Assembly: GCA_021151525.1 (NCBI GenBank)
Contig: JAGKXD010000005.1
Location: 24,820 to 88,819 of the forward strand
DNA: 64,000 bases
Direction of reading: 5' to 3'
Source of the DNA: Cellvibrionaceae bacterium
Lineage (GTDB): Bacteria; Pseudomonadota; Gammaproteobacteria; Pseudomonadales; Cellvibrionaceae
Under the pieces are notes generated by a model. The model searched no databases, was not told the DNA's origin, and was given only the letters and a program-made list of their open reading frames with translations. Below are positions 1 through 8,360 of this stretch, one piece after another; positions within the stretch are counted from its first letter, which is position 1, and every line of letters begins with the position of its first letter. Position numbers and translations under genes: made by a program.

Positions 1-9
1 GATTTTTAT

Positions 10-531
10 TTATCTGCCCGCCGAATAAGCCTGCATATAAGTTTTCAATAGTGTTTCATGTGTTTTTACAAATGCCACATCTTCAGGTGGAGCATTTAGC
101 ACGGCGGCATCTGTTTTAGCGCGCAAGGTTTTTTTCTGATTATCATTTAACTTAGCAGTTTCCAGCGCAAAAAAATACGCAGCAATCGCGTTACCTAGCT
201 TGGTGCTTAAACGCATATATTCGCCAATAGATTTCCAACCGTGGCGAGCAACAGCCCCTTGGGTTACGCTGGTCAAATTATTTTTCTGCAAAAAAGCTGC
301 AATCTGTGCATCCTGCTCGTTTGGAGACAAGGCTTCAAATTTTTTTAAGTCATCTTCAGATTTATGCATGGGTTCTAGTACTTGTACAATCTTCGCAAAG
401 TCGCGATTAGAATCCATCCAACGCTGAACCGATTGAACATTAAGGCTTGTGTTATCGGGTAAAAATTGCGCATAGGTGCTGCTGCATAAGAGCAACACAA
501 AAAACATAAAACATGTTCTAAACAAACTCAT
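10..531 (-). CDS. Secreted hypothetical protein
   Basis: I do not recognise the family. The 173-residue product begins with a clear Sec signal peptide: basic residues, a hydrophobic core at about 6-17 and an Ala-X-Ala-like end near residue 21. The mature part is helical and rich in Lys, Ala and Gln, with no cysteines after the signal, so a small periplasmic helical protein is likely. It lies 18 bases downstream of the membrane gene at 550-942 on the same strand, and a purine-rich stretch (GAAGAAGAA) just before the ATG can act as ribosome binding site. The two are probably co-transcribed. Function unknown. Confidence 0.75.
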   Translation of the reverse strand: MSLFRTCFMFFVLLLCSSTYAQFLPDNTSLNVQSVQRWMDSNRDFAKIVQVLEPMHKSEDDLKKFEALSPNEQDAQIAAFLQKNNLTSVTQGAVARHGWKSIGEYMRLSTKLGNAIAAYFFALETAKLNDNQKKTLRAKTDAAVLNAPPEDVAFVKTHETLLKTYMQAYSAGR

Positions 532-549
532 TTCTTCTTCTCGTAAAAA

Positions 550-942
550 TTACTTGGCTAATTTCAAAGTGATGGTAGTTGCAAATGACCACACCCACCA
601 ATAAAACAATACTAAAAATGGTGTGAGCAAACCCATAGACAAACCAGCAAAGCCCTTACCTTCATAAAATGGATAAATCACAAACAATTGCACACCAGCA
701 GGAATTAAGGCAATCACAAAACTGCGCGCAAAAATACTACTGGATAAAATAGGCAACAAAAACAAAAAGCCCCACAAACCACCCCATACTATATGAGGGT
801 ATATCCATGCGGGTGACATTGAGCTCGACAAATGAACATTCAGTGAATGGGTAATTCCATAGCGTGAAAATAGCCACATCACCAAACTTTGAATTAAAGC
901 GCCCAAACAGCCAGCAGCAAAAACAACTAAGGCATTTTTCAT
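550..942 (-). CDS. Small multi-pass membrane protein of unknown function
   Basis: The 130-residue product is almost entirely hydrophobic, with about four predicted membrane spans (roughly residues 5-25, 50-67, 72-92 and 102-125) and a Lys at the C-terminus. No catalytic motif is visible. A ribosome binding site (AGAGA) precedes the ATG. It is followed closely by the secreted-protein gene at 10-531, so the pair may share an mRNA. I cannot assign a family. Confidence 0.7.
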   Translation of the reverse strand: MKNALVVFAAGCLGALIQSLVMWLFSRYGITHSLNVHLSSSMSPAWIYPHIVWGGLWGFLFLLPILSSSIFARSFVIALIPAGVQLFVIYPFYEGKGFAGLSMGLLTPFLVLFYWWVWSFATTITLKLAK

Positions 943-1185
943 TGCATCTCTCTTTAATAACTATTTGGACTTATTAATTATTTGACCTTTAAAACTAGCA
1001 GGACTTATAAATTCGCTGGGCGGACGAAAATAATCCGCTGCGGAATTTATCATGACCGCAAATGTCAGTACGGTGTCAATCTTAACATTTTGAGGCAAGC
1101 TTATAGCCTTGATAAGTGATAAAATTTCGCCAATGTTGCCTTTTCCAATATCCTTTGTGGATAGCCATTTTAGTGACGCGATTCT

Positions 1186-3015
1186 ATGTATCAATTTTTT
1201 GAAAGCTTGATCAAACCCTTTCCTCCCGAACACCCCAAAGCTCCGCCCAAAACCCTCTTTGCATTTTGTCGCCATTACGCACGCGGCGCAGAGCCCTTTT
1301 TAGTGAGCATGGCATTACTCACAGGCGCGATTGCGGTAATGGAAGTGTCACTCTTTGGTTTTCTAGGCAAGTTGGTCGATTGGCTAAATAGCCACACACC
1401 ACAAAGTTTATGGACCGAATCACACCATGAATTATTGATGATGGGAGCCATTGTACTGGTAGGTTTACCTGTGACCGTTTTGCTGCATGGACTGATTATG
1501 CACCAAACCCTATTGGGTAATTTCCCTATGCGCATTCGCTGGCAAGCACATCGCTACTTACTGGGCCAAAGCTATCAGTTTTATCAAAATGAATTTGCCG
1601 GTCGTGTCGCCACCAAAGTTATGCAAACGGCGTTAGCGGTGCGCGAAACTATTATGAAATTGCTTGATGTACTGCTGTATGTATTCGTTTATTTTTCCAG
1701 CATTCTGGTTTTGCTAGGCAGTTTGGATTTCCGTTTGGCAATTCCTTTAGTTATATGGGTGTTGAGTTATGCAGGCCTGCTCTACTATTTTTTACCGAGA
1801 CTCGCCAAAACTGCCATGCGCCAAGCTGACGCCCGCTCAGATATGACCGGACGTTTGGTTGATACTTACACCAACATCTCGACCGTAAAATTGTTCTCCC
1901 ACTCCAACCGTGAAGCCGAATACGCCAAACAAGGCATGGAGTATTTTCTAAGTACGGTTCATCCACAAATGCGTTTAGCAACGGCACTTAGTTCCAGCGT
2001 TTGGGCGATTAATGCCGCACTGATCTTCTCCGTTGCGTTTGTGTCTATTTGGCTGTGGAGCAATCTCGCCATTACGACTGGCGCTATTGCCGCAGCGATT
2101 GGTTTGGTGTTGCGTTTAAACGGCATGGCGCAATGGATTATGTGGGAAGTATCTGCCCTCTTTGAAAATATCGGCACGGCGAAAGATGGTTTAAATACTT
2201 TATCCATTCCACGCGAAGTGCAAGATATCGACAACGCTAAATCACTGACTCTGACCGACAGCCGCATCGAATTTAAAGATGTAAAATTTAATTACGGCAA
2301 AGATAGCGGTCTTATCAACGATTTCAATCTTGATATTAAATCCGGTGAAAAAATTGGTTTGGTTGGCCGATCAGGTGCAGGAAAATCCACGCTCGTTAAT
2401 TTGTTGTTGCGTTTTTATGATGTTGAAAGCGGTAGCATTTTAATCGATGGCCACAACATTGCGCAGGTACAACAAGAAAGTTTACGCGCGCAAATTGGTA
2501 TGGTGACGCAGGATACTTCGCTGCTGCATCGCTCCATTCGCGACAACCTGCTCTACGGCAAACCCGATGCTACAGATGCAGATATGATTGAAGCCGCCAA
2601 ACAAGCAGAAGCGCACGATTTTATTTTGCAATTAAGCGATAACCAAGGCCGCACCGGTTACGATGCCCACGTTGGCGAACGCGGTGTAAAACTTTCTGGC
2701 GGTCAACGCCAGCGCATTGCGATTGCACGCGTACTATTAAAACACGCACCTATTTTAATTATGGATGAAGCAACTTCTGCATTGGATTCTGAAGTGGAAG
2801 CAGCGATTCAAACCAATTTAAATAAATTAATGCAAGGTAAAACGGTAATTGCAATCGCGCATCGCCTCTCGACAATTGCAGCACTGGATCGATTAATTGT
2901 GTTGGATAAAGGGTGTATTGTTGAGCAAGGGACTCATGCGGAGTTAATTGCTAAACAAGGTATTTATGCGCAGTTGTGGGAAAGGCAGTCTGGGGGGTTC
3001 TTGGGGGAGATGTGA
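1186..3015 (+). CDS. ABC exporter, fused permease and ATPase (MsbA/ABCB type)
   Basis: This 609-residue half-transporter is of the homodimeric exporter type. The N-terminal 330 residues hold about six membrane helices. The C-terminal ATPase domain has Walker A GRSGAGKST near 394-402, a Q-loop at about 442, the signature LSGGQRQR near 503-510, Walker B ILIMDE near 523-528 and a switch His in IAHRLST near 559. All catalytic motifs are intact, so it should be active. The substrate cannot be told from sequence; lipids, peptides and drugs are all handled by this group. It stands alone: small envelope genes lie upstream on the opposite strand and an unrelated HEPN-like gene follows. No strong ribosome binding site precedes the ATG at 1186. 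Confidence 0.93.
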   Translation: MYQFFESLIKPFPPEHPKAPPKTLFAFCRHYARGAEPFLVSMALLTGAIAVMEVSLFGFLGKLVDWLNSHTPQSLWTESHHELLMMGAIVLVGLPVTVLLHGLIMHQTLLGNFPMRIRWQAHRYLLGQSYQFYQNEFAGRVATKVMQTALAVRETIMKLLDVLLYVFVYFSSILVLLGSLDFRLAIPLVIWVLSYAGLLYYFLPRLAKTAMRQADARSDMTGRLVDTYTNISTVKLFSHSNREAEYAKQGMEYFLSTVHPQMRLATALSSSVWAINAALIFSVAFVSIWLWSNLAITTGAIAAAIGLVLRLNGMAQWIMWEVSALFENIGTAKDGLNTLSIPREVQDIDNAKSLTLTDSRIEFKDVKFNYGKDSGLINDFNLDIKSGEKIGLVGRSGAGKSTLVNLLLRFYDVESGSILIDGHNIAQVQQESLRAQIGMVTQDTSLLHRSIRDNLLYGKPDATDADMIEAAKQAEAHDFILQLSDNQGRTGYDAHVGERGVKLSGGQRQRIAIARVLLKHAPILIMDEATSALDSEVEAAIQTNLNKLMQGKTVIAIAHRLSTIAALDRLIVLDKGCIVEQGTHAELIAKQGIYAQLWERQSGGFLGEM

Positions 3016-3065
3016 GTTTAAAATATACAGTTATCTTTTTTTAATGTGGTTAGGGTACACGGCTA

Positions 3066-3563
3066 ATGAGTAAATACAAAAGGATAAAGAATATTTGTTG
3101 TCACTTTACGAGAAACCTTGCTTACCATCAGGCAGGAATACGCAAGTCTAACAACGCACTTGAACGTGACTTCTGGCGAATCGCAAATGGAAATTTTGCT
3201 GAAATTGCCATTTTAGAGTTTTGCAAACTATTTGGTGGCCGAAACGAAAAACATAGATGGGTAGATATTGTTGACGATGAAGAAAACTTTAAAAAACAAA
3301 TAGAAATTAAAACCGCATTAAGCTTTAATGAATTTGAAAAATACGTAGAGGATGTCAAAAAATATCGTGATAAGTACTTGTCGCATCTTGACGATGCCAT
3401 GGATCTCGAATTACCACATCTTCAAGTCGCCACAAAAGCAGTATTTACATATTATGAGTATGTAGTTTCCAAAGATGGTGTGGGTGCATTTCCAGAGGAT
3501 CTGCAAAATTTCTATATGACGTCATTCGCAGAAGCTGAGGGCGAATATCCACTCAAATCTTAA
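3066..3563 (+). CDS. Solitary HEPN-like protein (AbiU2-like), possible RNase
   Basis: The 165-residue product is soluble and helical. Residues 101-107 (RDKYLSH) form an R-X5-H motif, the pattern that HEPN-superfamily RNases use as active site, inside a helix followed by Leu-Asp-Asp. The upstream stretch (NFAEIAILEFCKLFGG at about 43-58) and the motif context resemble the AbiU2-like HEPN family, which is mostly annotated as hypothetical. No nucleotidyltransferase (MNT) or other antitoxin partner is adjacent. Upstream is the ABC exporter, 50 bases away; downstream is an inverted-repeat element. The family call is recognition by eye and RNase activity is inference. Confidence 0.7.
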   Translation: MSKYKRIKNICCHFTRNLAYHQAGIRKSNNALERDFWRIANGNFAEIAILEFCKLFGGRNEKHRWVDIVDDEENFKKQIEIKTALSFNEFEKYVEDVKKYRDKYLSHLDDAMDLELPHLQVATKAVFTYYEYVVSKDGVGAFPEDLQNFYMTSFAEAEGEYPLKS

Positions 3564-3605
3564 CAGACTGTTACGATCACAAGGACAAGGCAAAGTCATT
3601 TAGCA

Positions 3606-3773
3606 TGTAGGTTGGCGGTAAGCTTGCGCACCCCAACATTTCTGACTCATTACTGGTACACCATTTGAAGAATGGCATTAACCGCTTTCGTACATTTTAT
3701 TTTACGGTTTATGCGGGAAGATGGTCATGTTGGGGTGCGGCGTGCGCAAGCTTACGCCTTACCACCAACCTAC
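3606..3773. repeat. MITE/REP-like imperfect inverted repeat
   Basis: The left arm (3606-3638, beginning TGTAGGTTGGCGG and ending CACCCCAACA) is repeated in inverted form at 3729-3773. The right arm carries two short insertions: CGGC after GGGGTG, and CCTTA near the outer end. The arms enclose about 90 bases without a convincing gene. The ends are near-perfect inverted repeats of TGTAGGTTGG, typical of small non-autonomous elements or of palindromic units mobilised in trans. I saw no second copy in the window. Confidence 0.65.
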
Positions 3774-3823
3774 AGATCGCACTCTGAAAATAACGATTTC
3801 CTTTTTAACAAAGTTCAAAACAC

Positions 3824-3865
3824 ACCCATAAAAAAACCGAGCAATTGCTCGGCTTTTTTATGGGT
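3824..3865. terminator. Bidirectional rho-independent terminator
   Basis: A GC stem (CCGAGCAATTGCTCGG, 3837-3852) is flanked by an A-run on the left and a T-run on the right, and the palindrome extends out to ACCCAT/ATGGGT. It can end the HEPN-side transcript (+) and the pit transcript (-). Confidence 0.9.
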
Positions 3866-3883
3866 TTAAATTCAACGAAAAAC

Positions 3884-5353
3884 TTACAAGAAAACTTTAA
3901 CACCCACGAAGAACAAACCACCAGCCAACAAAATAGTTGCTGGCAAAGTTAGCACCCACGCCATCAAAATTGTTTTAATAGTCGCAAATTGCAAACCAGA
4001 TTTATTGGCAACCATGGTGCCCGCTACTGCGGAGGAAAGCACATGGGTTGTTGATACGGGCATACCGGTAATACTTGCAATACCAATTGCAGTTGCTGCG
4101 GTAATTTGTGCAGACATACCTTGCGAGTAAGTCATGCCAGTTTTACCAATTTTTTCGCCGACAGTTTTTACCACGCGGCGCCAGCCAGTCATTGTGCCCA
4201 AACCCAATGCCAAAGCAACAGCAATGATTGCCCAGTAAGGTGCAAACTCAGTAGTAGCGGTAATGTCTTTACGCAATTTACCCAAATCATCTTTATCTTT
4301 AGCGGAAATGCCATCAGCTTTCGCCATTTTCTTTGCGGTGTCATCAATGCACAACAACATACGACGTACTTCGCGGCGGTTATCAATACTCAGTTTGTTG
4401 TAATCATCCACGTCTTTTAATTGTGCAGACAAGCTGTTGATTGCAACCATGGCATTTTTGGAATCACATTTTTCCTCTGCAGTTAAACTCGCTTCAGTTT
4501 TGGTGAAATCAATTTTTTTACCCAAGGCTTCTTTATTTTTATCGTAAATATCACCGAGGTAAGTCGCAGCATCGCGTGTTTTGTTGATGTCCAGAGTGGA
4601 GGTATTCAAATCTAACACAAAGTGAGCAGGTGCCATGCAAATCAACACGAGCATCACCATACCAATACCTTTTTGACCATCGTTCGAACCGTGTACAAAG
4701 CTCAAGCCCATTGCTGATGCTACCAAGGTTGCACGAGTCCAAAATGGTGGATGTTTTTTTCCGTCAATACTTTCACGCTCTTCTGGTGTTTTGTGAATTT
4801 TTTGACCTGGCCACATGCGCTTCAACAACAGCAAAACCAATGCAGCAACCAAAAAACCAATTAGAGGAGAAACCAACAACGACAACATAATGTCAGTTGC
4901 TTTTTTGGTATTAATACCATCAGCCAACGGCAAATGAGTTAAGAGTGCATGAGCACCGCCTACTCCTAAAATTGAACCAATAAGCGTGTGTGAACTTGAG
5001 GATGGAATTCCAAAATACCAGGTTCCCAAATTCCAAAAAATCGCCGAGGTTAAAAGCGAGAACACCATAATCATCCCGTAGGATGAGGTGACGTTGAGCA
5101 GCAAATCTACAGGCAGCAAATGAACAATCGCATAAGCAACCCCGAGACCGCCAATCATTACACCAAGGAAGTTGAAAATCCCCGAAGCCACAACCGCCAT
5201 GTGTGGTGGCATAGCTTTGGTGTAAATAACTGTTGCCACCGCGTTTGCAGTATCGTGGAAACCGTTAATAAATTCGTAAGCCAGAACAAAAGCCAAGGAT
5301 AAAAACAAGGCTAATCCGAGTGGAAAGCTGAGTCCGGTGAACATTTCTAACAT
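3884..5353 (-). CDS. pit: Low-affinity inorganic phosphate transporter, PiT family
   Basis: The protein imports inorganic phosphate (as metal-phosphate in bacterial Pit proteins) using the proton gradient. At 489 residues it is close to E. coli PitA (499). The PiT signature GFHDTANAVAT lies at 31-41, and its second-half counterpart HGSNDGQKG at 221-229. SSSSHTLIGS (about 118-127) and GMPVSTTHVLSS (near 430-441) are the paired conserved membrane segments. A hydrophilic loop at about 250-350, between helices, is family-typical. The gene is monocistronic: DUF2058 lies upstream on the same strand with a separate hairpin, and a strong terminator lies downstream. No PhoU-like gene is adjacent. Confidence 0.95.
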   Translation of the reverse strand: MLEMFTGLSFPLGLALFLSLAFVLAYEFINGFHDTANAVATVIYTKAMPPHMAVVASGIFNFLGVMIGGLGVAYAIVHLLPVDLLLNVTSSYGMIMVFSLLTSAIFWNLGTWYFGIPSSSSHTLIGSILGVGGAHALLTHLPLADGINTKKATDIMLSLLVSPLIGFLVAALVLLLLKRMWPGQKIHKTPEERESIDGKKHPPFWTRATLVASAMGLSFVHGSNDGQKGIGMVMLVLICMAPAHFVLDLNTSTLDINKTRDAATYLGDIYDKNKEALGKKIDFTKTEASLTAEEKCDSKNAMVAINSLSAQLKDVDDYNKLSIDNRREVRRMLLCIDDTAKKMAKADGISAKDKDDLGKLRKDITATTEFAPYWAIIAVALALGLGTMTGWRRVVKTVGEKIGKTGMTYSQGMSAQITAATAIGIASITGMPVSTTHVLSSAVAGTMVANKSGLQFATIKTILMAWVLTLPATILLAGGLFFVGVKVFL

Positions 5354-5432
5354 AGTAAGTCGCCTGTAATAAAATGGCTTGAAAAACCGTTACGTTATTA
5401 TGACATAAAGCTATTTGGATTCTAAGAATAGG

Positions 5433-5448
5433 CAAACCCGAAGGTTTG
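5433..5448 (-). terminator. UUCG-loop hairpin after the DUF2058 gene
   Basis: On the minus strand CAAACC-TTCG-GGTTTG forms a 6-bp stem with a stable UUCG tetraloop two bases after the DUF2058 stop codon. It lacks a good U-run, so it may be a weak terminator or an RNA 3'-end stabiliser. Confidence 0.45.
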
Positions 5449-5450
5449 TG

Positions 5451-5996
5451 TTACCACATCAAATCATCGGGAATGACATAATCTTTATAAGGATCATCTT
5501 CGTCTGTTTGCTGTTGGGCTTTTACGTTAGCAACCAGCACAGACTTTTCATCGCGCAGGGCAATTTTGTCCGCTACAACACGTGGTACAACTTCATAGCC
5601 CTCCCCCAATTTCACTACCGCCAAAACACCGCGCGCAACTTGCTCAAGCACCAGCGGCGATACGCGCATTTTCTTGATCAGCTTGCCATCTGTGAAGTTG
5701 TATTCCACATCATTTTGACCAGCGCCTTTAGGTTGGCGATGGTTTTCAATGAGCTGCTTAACCTGTGCGGCAATGGCTTTTTGCTCCTGCTCAGCATTGC
5801 GCTGGCGATTAAGTTCGCGATCGCGCTCAGCTTTCTCCAGCCTTGCCTGCTCGGCGGATTGCTTAACTTCATCCACCACTGGCTCAGCAGAGCGGCGCGC
5901 AACATTGGTCTCTTTACGCTTCTCTTTATTCGCTTGCTTGGCTTTTTTGCTATCAATCAAACCGGCTTTTAGCAGTTGGTCTTGGAGGGAGGCCAT
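5451..5996 (-). CDS. DUF2058 (YaiL-like) protein
   Basis: The protein begins MASLQDQLLKAGLIDSKKAK, the conserved N-terminus of DUF2058 proteins, and continues with a strongly charged coiled segment (about 20-80) and a compact C-terminal domain. Function is unknown; it is probably cytoplasmic. Two starts compete. The ATG at 5996 matches the family N-terminus but has only a weak GGA. The ATG at 6029 adds 11 residues and has a good AGAGGG seven bases upstream. I chose 5996 on family grounds, so the longer form is a real alternative. It diverges from earP across a short gap that must hold both promoters. Confidence 0.88.
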   Translation of the reverse strand: MASLQDQLLKAGLIDSKKAKQANKEKRKETNVARRSAEPVVDEVKQSAEQARLEKAERDRELNRQRNAEQEQKAIAAQVKQLIENHRQPKGAGQNDVEYNFTDGKLIKKMRVSPLVLEQVARGVLAVVKLGEGYEVVPRVVADKIALRDEKSVLVANVKAQQQTDEDDPYKDYVIPDDLMW

Positions 5997-6067
5997 AAAA
6001 ATTCGTCCATTACGAGAAATGTCGCGCATAATAGCGCCCTCTTTTTCCCAACAGCAAGAACCATTAC

Positions 6068-7210
6068 ATGAGTCATCTGCCCTTTAAAACATGGGATATC
6101 TTTTGTCGTGTGGTAGATAACTACGGTGACATAGGCGTCTGCTGGCGTTTGGCGCGGCAGCTCGCCCACGAATACCCATTCCAGGTGCGCTTATGGGTGG
6201 ATGAAATAGCGGCTTTGAGCCAAATTTGGCCGAACGTAACAGCTGCAACTCAGCAGTTTATTAATGGAGTCGATGTACGCATTTGGCCAGAAAGCCTTGC
6301 AGGTATTGAGCCCGCCGATGTAGTCGTAGAAGCCTTTGCCTGTGAGTTACCTGAGAATTACCTCGCAGCGATGAAGCATCGCCCTACCCCATCCCATTGG
6401 TTCAATTTGGAATACTTAAGCGCGGAAGATTGGGTTGAAGGCTGCCACGGCTTGTTTTCCATGCATCCGCAACTTGGCCTCAAAAAAGCCTTCTTCTTTC
6501 CCGGCTTTAGCCTAAAAACCGGCGGCTTATTAAAGGAAGGCGCATTGCAAATTGAACGAGATAGCTTTCAGACCGATGCCACCAATAAAGCGAGCTTTTT
6601 TCAGGACATAGGTATTGAGCCACACAAAAATGAACTGATCATCTCTCTGTTCGGTTACGAAAACTCGGCCATTGGTTCTCTGTTAGATGCTTGGATTAAC
6701 TCGCCGATTCCCATTTTATGCCTAGTGCCTAACAGCAAAATCCTGCCCGATATCAATCGCTACTTGGGCGAAAGCCTTATTTCAGGCGATGAGCTTATCA
6801 GAGGCGCATTGCGAATTAAGGTCATTCCCTTTCTCAGCCAAACTGGTTATGACCGGCTTTTGTGGGTCTGCGATTTGAATTTCGTCCGCGGCGAAGACTC
6901 GTTTGTGCGCGCCCAATGGGCAGGCAGCCCTTTGGTTTGGCATATCTACCCGCAGGAAGATGACATCCACTTAGTTAAGTTAGATGCGTTCCTGAACAGC
7001 TACCTGACAAATGCTGATCCAAGGCTACAAATTGCCATTCGCACGCTATGGCACGACTGGAACTCTGGCGAAAACTGCAGCCAAAGCTGGAATGATGCTA
7101 CAGCCGAGCTGCAAAACTGGCAAAAACATAGTCGCAACTGGTGCCAGCACCTAAATTCTTTGGGGGATTTAGCTTCAAATATGGTGCAATTTTGCCAAAA
7201 AACGCTATAG
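6068..7210 (+). CDS. earP: EF-P arginine 32 rhamnosyltransferase EarP
   Basis: EarP transfers rhamnose from dTDP-L-rhamnose to Arg32 of elongation factor P, activating it for rescue of polyproline-stalled ribosomes. The 380-residue length fits the family (DUF2331). The N-terminal nucleotide-sugar enzyme motif VVDNYGDIGVCWRL contains Asp17 and Asp21, in the region where catalytic Asp residues are known in other EarPs. The C-terminal donor-binding half contains FVRGEDSFVRAQWAG, a family signature. The next gene, 68 bases downstream, is efp with the matching Arg32, which strongly supports the call. The two are probably co-transcribed. Confidence 0.96.
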   Translation: MSHLPFKTWDIFCRVVDNYGDIGVCWRLARQLAHEYPFQVRLWVDEIAALSQIWPNVTAATQQFINGVDVRIWPESLAGIEPADVVVEAFACELPENYLAAMKHRPTPSHWFNLEYLSAEDWVEGCHGLFSMHPQLGLKKAFFFPGFSLKTGGLLKEGALQIERDSFQTDATNKASFFQDIGIEPHKNELIISLFGYENSAIGSLLDAWINSPIPILCLVPNSKILPDINRYLGESLISGDELIRGALRIKVIPFLSQTGYDRLLWVCDLNFVRGEDSFVRAQWAGSPLVWHIYPQEDDIHLVKLDAFLNSYLTNADPRLQIAIRTLWHDWNSGENCSQSWNDATAELQNWQKHSRNWCQHLNSLGDLASNMVQFCQKTL

Positions 7211-7278
7211 TAGCCGCCGAATTTATCCCAGCAATCGGCGTTGCCTAGCAATGTCATTTACATTTATTGAGAGTCATC

Positions 7279-7845
7279 ATGAAAACAGGTCAAGAATTAC
7301 GCGCCGGTCATGTAATCAACATCGACGGTTCACCTTGGTTAATCCAAAAAGTAGAAATCAGCCGCTCAGGTCGTAACACTGCCGTTGTTAAAACCAAGTT
7401 GAAAAACTTGCTCAACGGTTATTTGACCGAAACTCCATACAAAGCTGATGACAAATTTGAAGACATCGTTTTGGATCGTAAAGACGTAACCTACTCTTAC
7501 TACGCAGACCCAATGTACGTTTTCGTAGACAGCGATTACAACCAATACGAATTGACTGCTGACGAACTCGGCGATATGGGTCCATACATTGAAGACGGTA
7601 TTGACGATGTATGTGAAGCTGTATTCTATGATGGCAAAGTAATTTCTATTACCCCACCAAACTCCGTAACTCGTGAAGTTGTTTACACCGAGCCATCAGT
7701 TCGTGGTGATACTTCAGGTAAAGTGATGAAGCCAGCTCGCTTGACCAACGGTACTGAAATTCAAGTATCTGCATTCGTAGAAATCGGCGATCGCATCATT
7801 ATCGATACCCGTACTCACGAATACAAATCTCGCGCTAAAGACTAA
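7279..7845 (+). CDS. efp: Translation elongation factor P (arginine-type)
   Basis: EF-P binds between the P and E sites of the ribosome and promotes peptide bond formation at proline runs. The 188-residue product has the three beta-barrel domains of EF-P and the C-terminal signature near GDRIIIDTRTHEYKSR. The modified loop tip reads SGRNTAV with Arg at position 32, the EarP-rhamnosylated type rather than the lysylated Lys34 type. The ATG at 7279 gives the conserved N-terminus MKTGQELRAG; an in-frame TTG at 7267 is disregarded. A hairpin terminator follows. Confidence 0.97.
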   Translation: MKTGQELRAGHVINIDGSPWLIQKVEISRSGRNTAVVKTKLKNLLNGYLTETPYKADDKFEDIVLDRKDVTYSYYADPMYVFVDSDYNQYELTADELGDMGPYIEDGIDDVCEAVFYDGKVISITPPNSVTREVVYTEPSVRGDTSGKVMKPARLTNGTEIQVSAFVEIGDRIIIDTRTHEYKSRAKD

Positions 7846-7860
7846 TTTTTATTAGTTGCT

Positions 7861-7886
7861 AGGAGCTACTTATATAAGTAGCTCCT
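7861..7886 (+). terminator. Terminator of earP-efp
   Basis: A near-perfect palindrome, AGGAGCTACTT/AAGTAGCTCCT, starts 15 bases after the efp stop codon and is followed by a T-rich stretch (GATTTTCCTT). A rho-independent terminator is the simplest reading. Confidence 0.75.
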
Positions 7887-8072
7887 GATTTTCCTTCCCC
7901 TGCTTTATCGTTTTACCCTTCTCGCTTCATTGCATCCTTCGCCTTAAAAATCCCAAATCCCAACCACTCATAATTGATTTTTACCACTCGGCATTTTTAT
8001 GCCCGCGAGTTTTATCGCCTACTTTAATCTCACCCCCCATAAGCTGGGCTAAATGCTGAATGGAGAGATCTG

Positions 8073-8345
8073 ATGCGACTCATAGCGATTATTTTTTTAT
8101 TATGTCTCTGCATGCCCCTCACCGTTCACGCCAATGCACTCGCCCCCAAGACTCAACAACTTTCGTTCAAGCCAGACTCCTTTGAAATTGTTATCACAGG
8201 ATTAAAACCTAACGAACAAAAGTTTGGCATCAAGATTCAATTTAAACAGTTCAATTGTCGATTCAGCTTAAGTGAAATTTTAATTTATCAATTTCTATCG
8301 CTAGCTTTAATTGTGAGCTTTTTTCATTTAACGATAAATAATTAG
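8073..8345 (+). CDS. Small hypothetical secreted or anchored protein
   Basis: The 90-residue product starts with a signal peptide (hydrophobic 4-17, VHANA end near 21) and ends with a second hydrophobic stretch (about 67-86). A good ribosome binding site (GGAGAG) lies eight bases before the ATG. I recognise no family. The short mature region followed by a terminal membrane segment could be genuine, or could mark a gene degraded at its 3' end. The acyltransferase gene starts 15 bases downstream. Confidence 0.45.
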   Translation: MRLIAIIFLLCLCMPLTVHANALAPKTQQLSFKPDSFEIVITGLKPNEQKFGIKIQFKQFNCRFSLSEILIYQFLSLALIVSFFHLTINN

Positions 8346-8360
8346 CTATAAAGGGAAGCT

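Noticed and set aside
961..1275. 104-residue minus-strand ORF overlapping the ABC exporter start
   Set aside because: The N-terminal third is antisense to the exporter coding region, the composition is not protein-like, and there is no ribosome binding site.
3672..3869. 65-residue plus-strand ORF inside the inverted-repeat element
   Set aside because: It is translated repeat arm and terminator sequence; no ribosome binding site and no plausible protein.
5415..6087. Long plus-strand ORFs opposite the DUF2058 gene
   Set aside because: They are reverse-complement shadows of a recognised family; the minus-strand protein has the conserved N-terminus.
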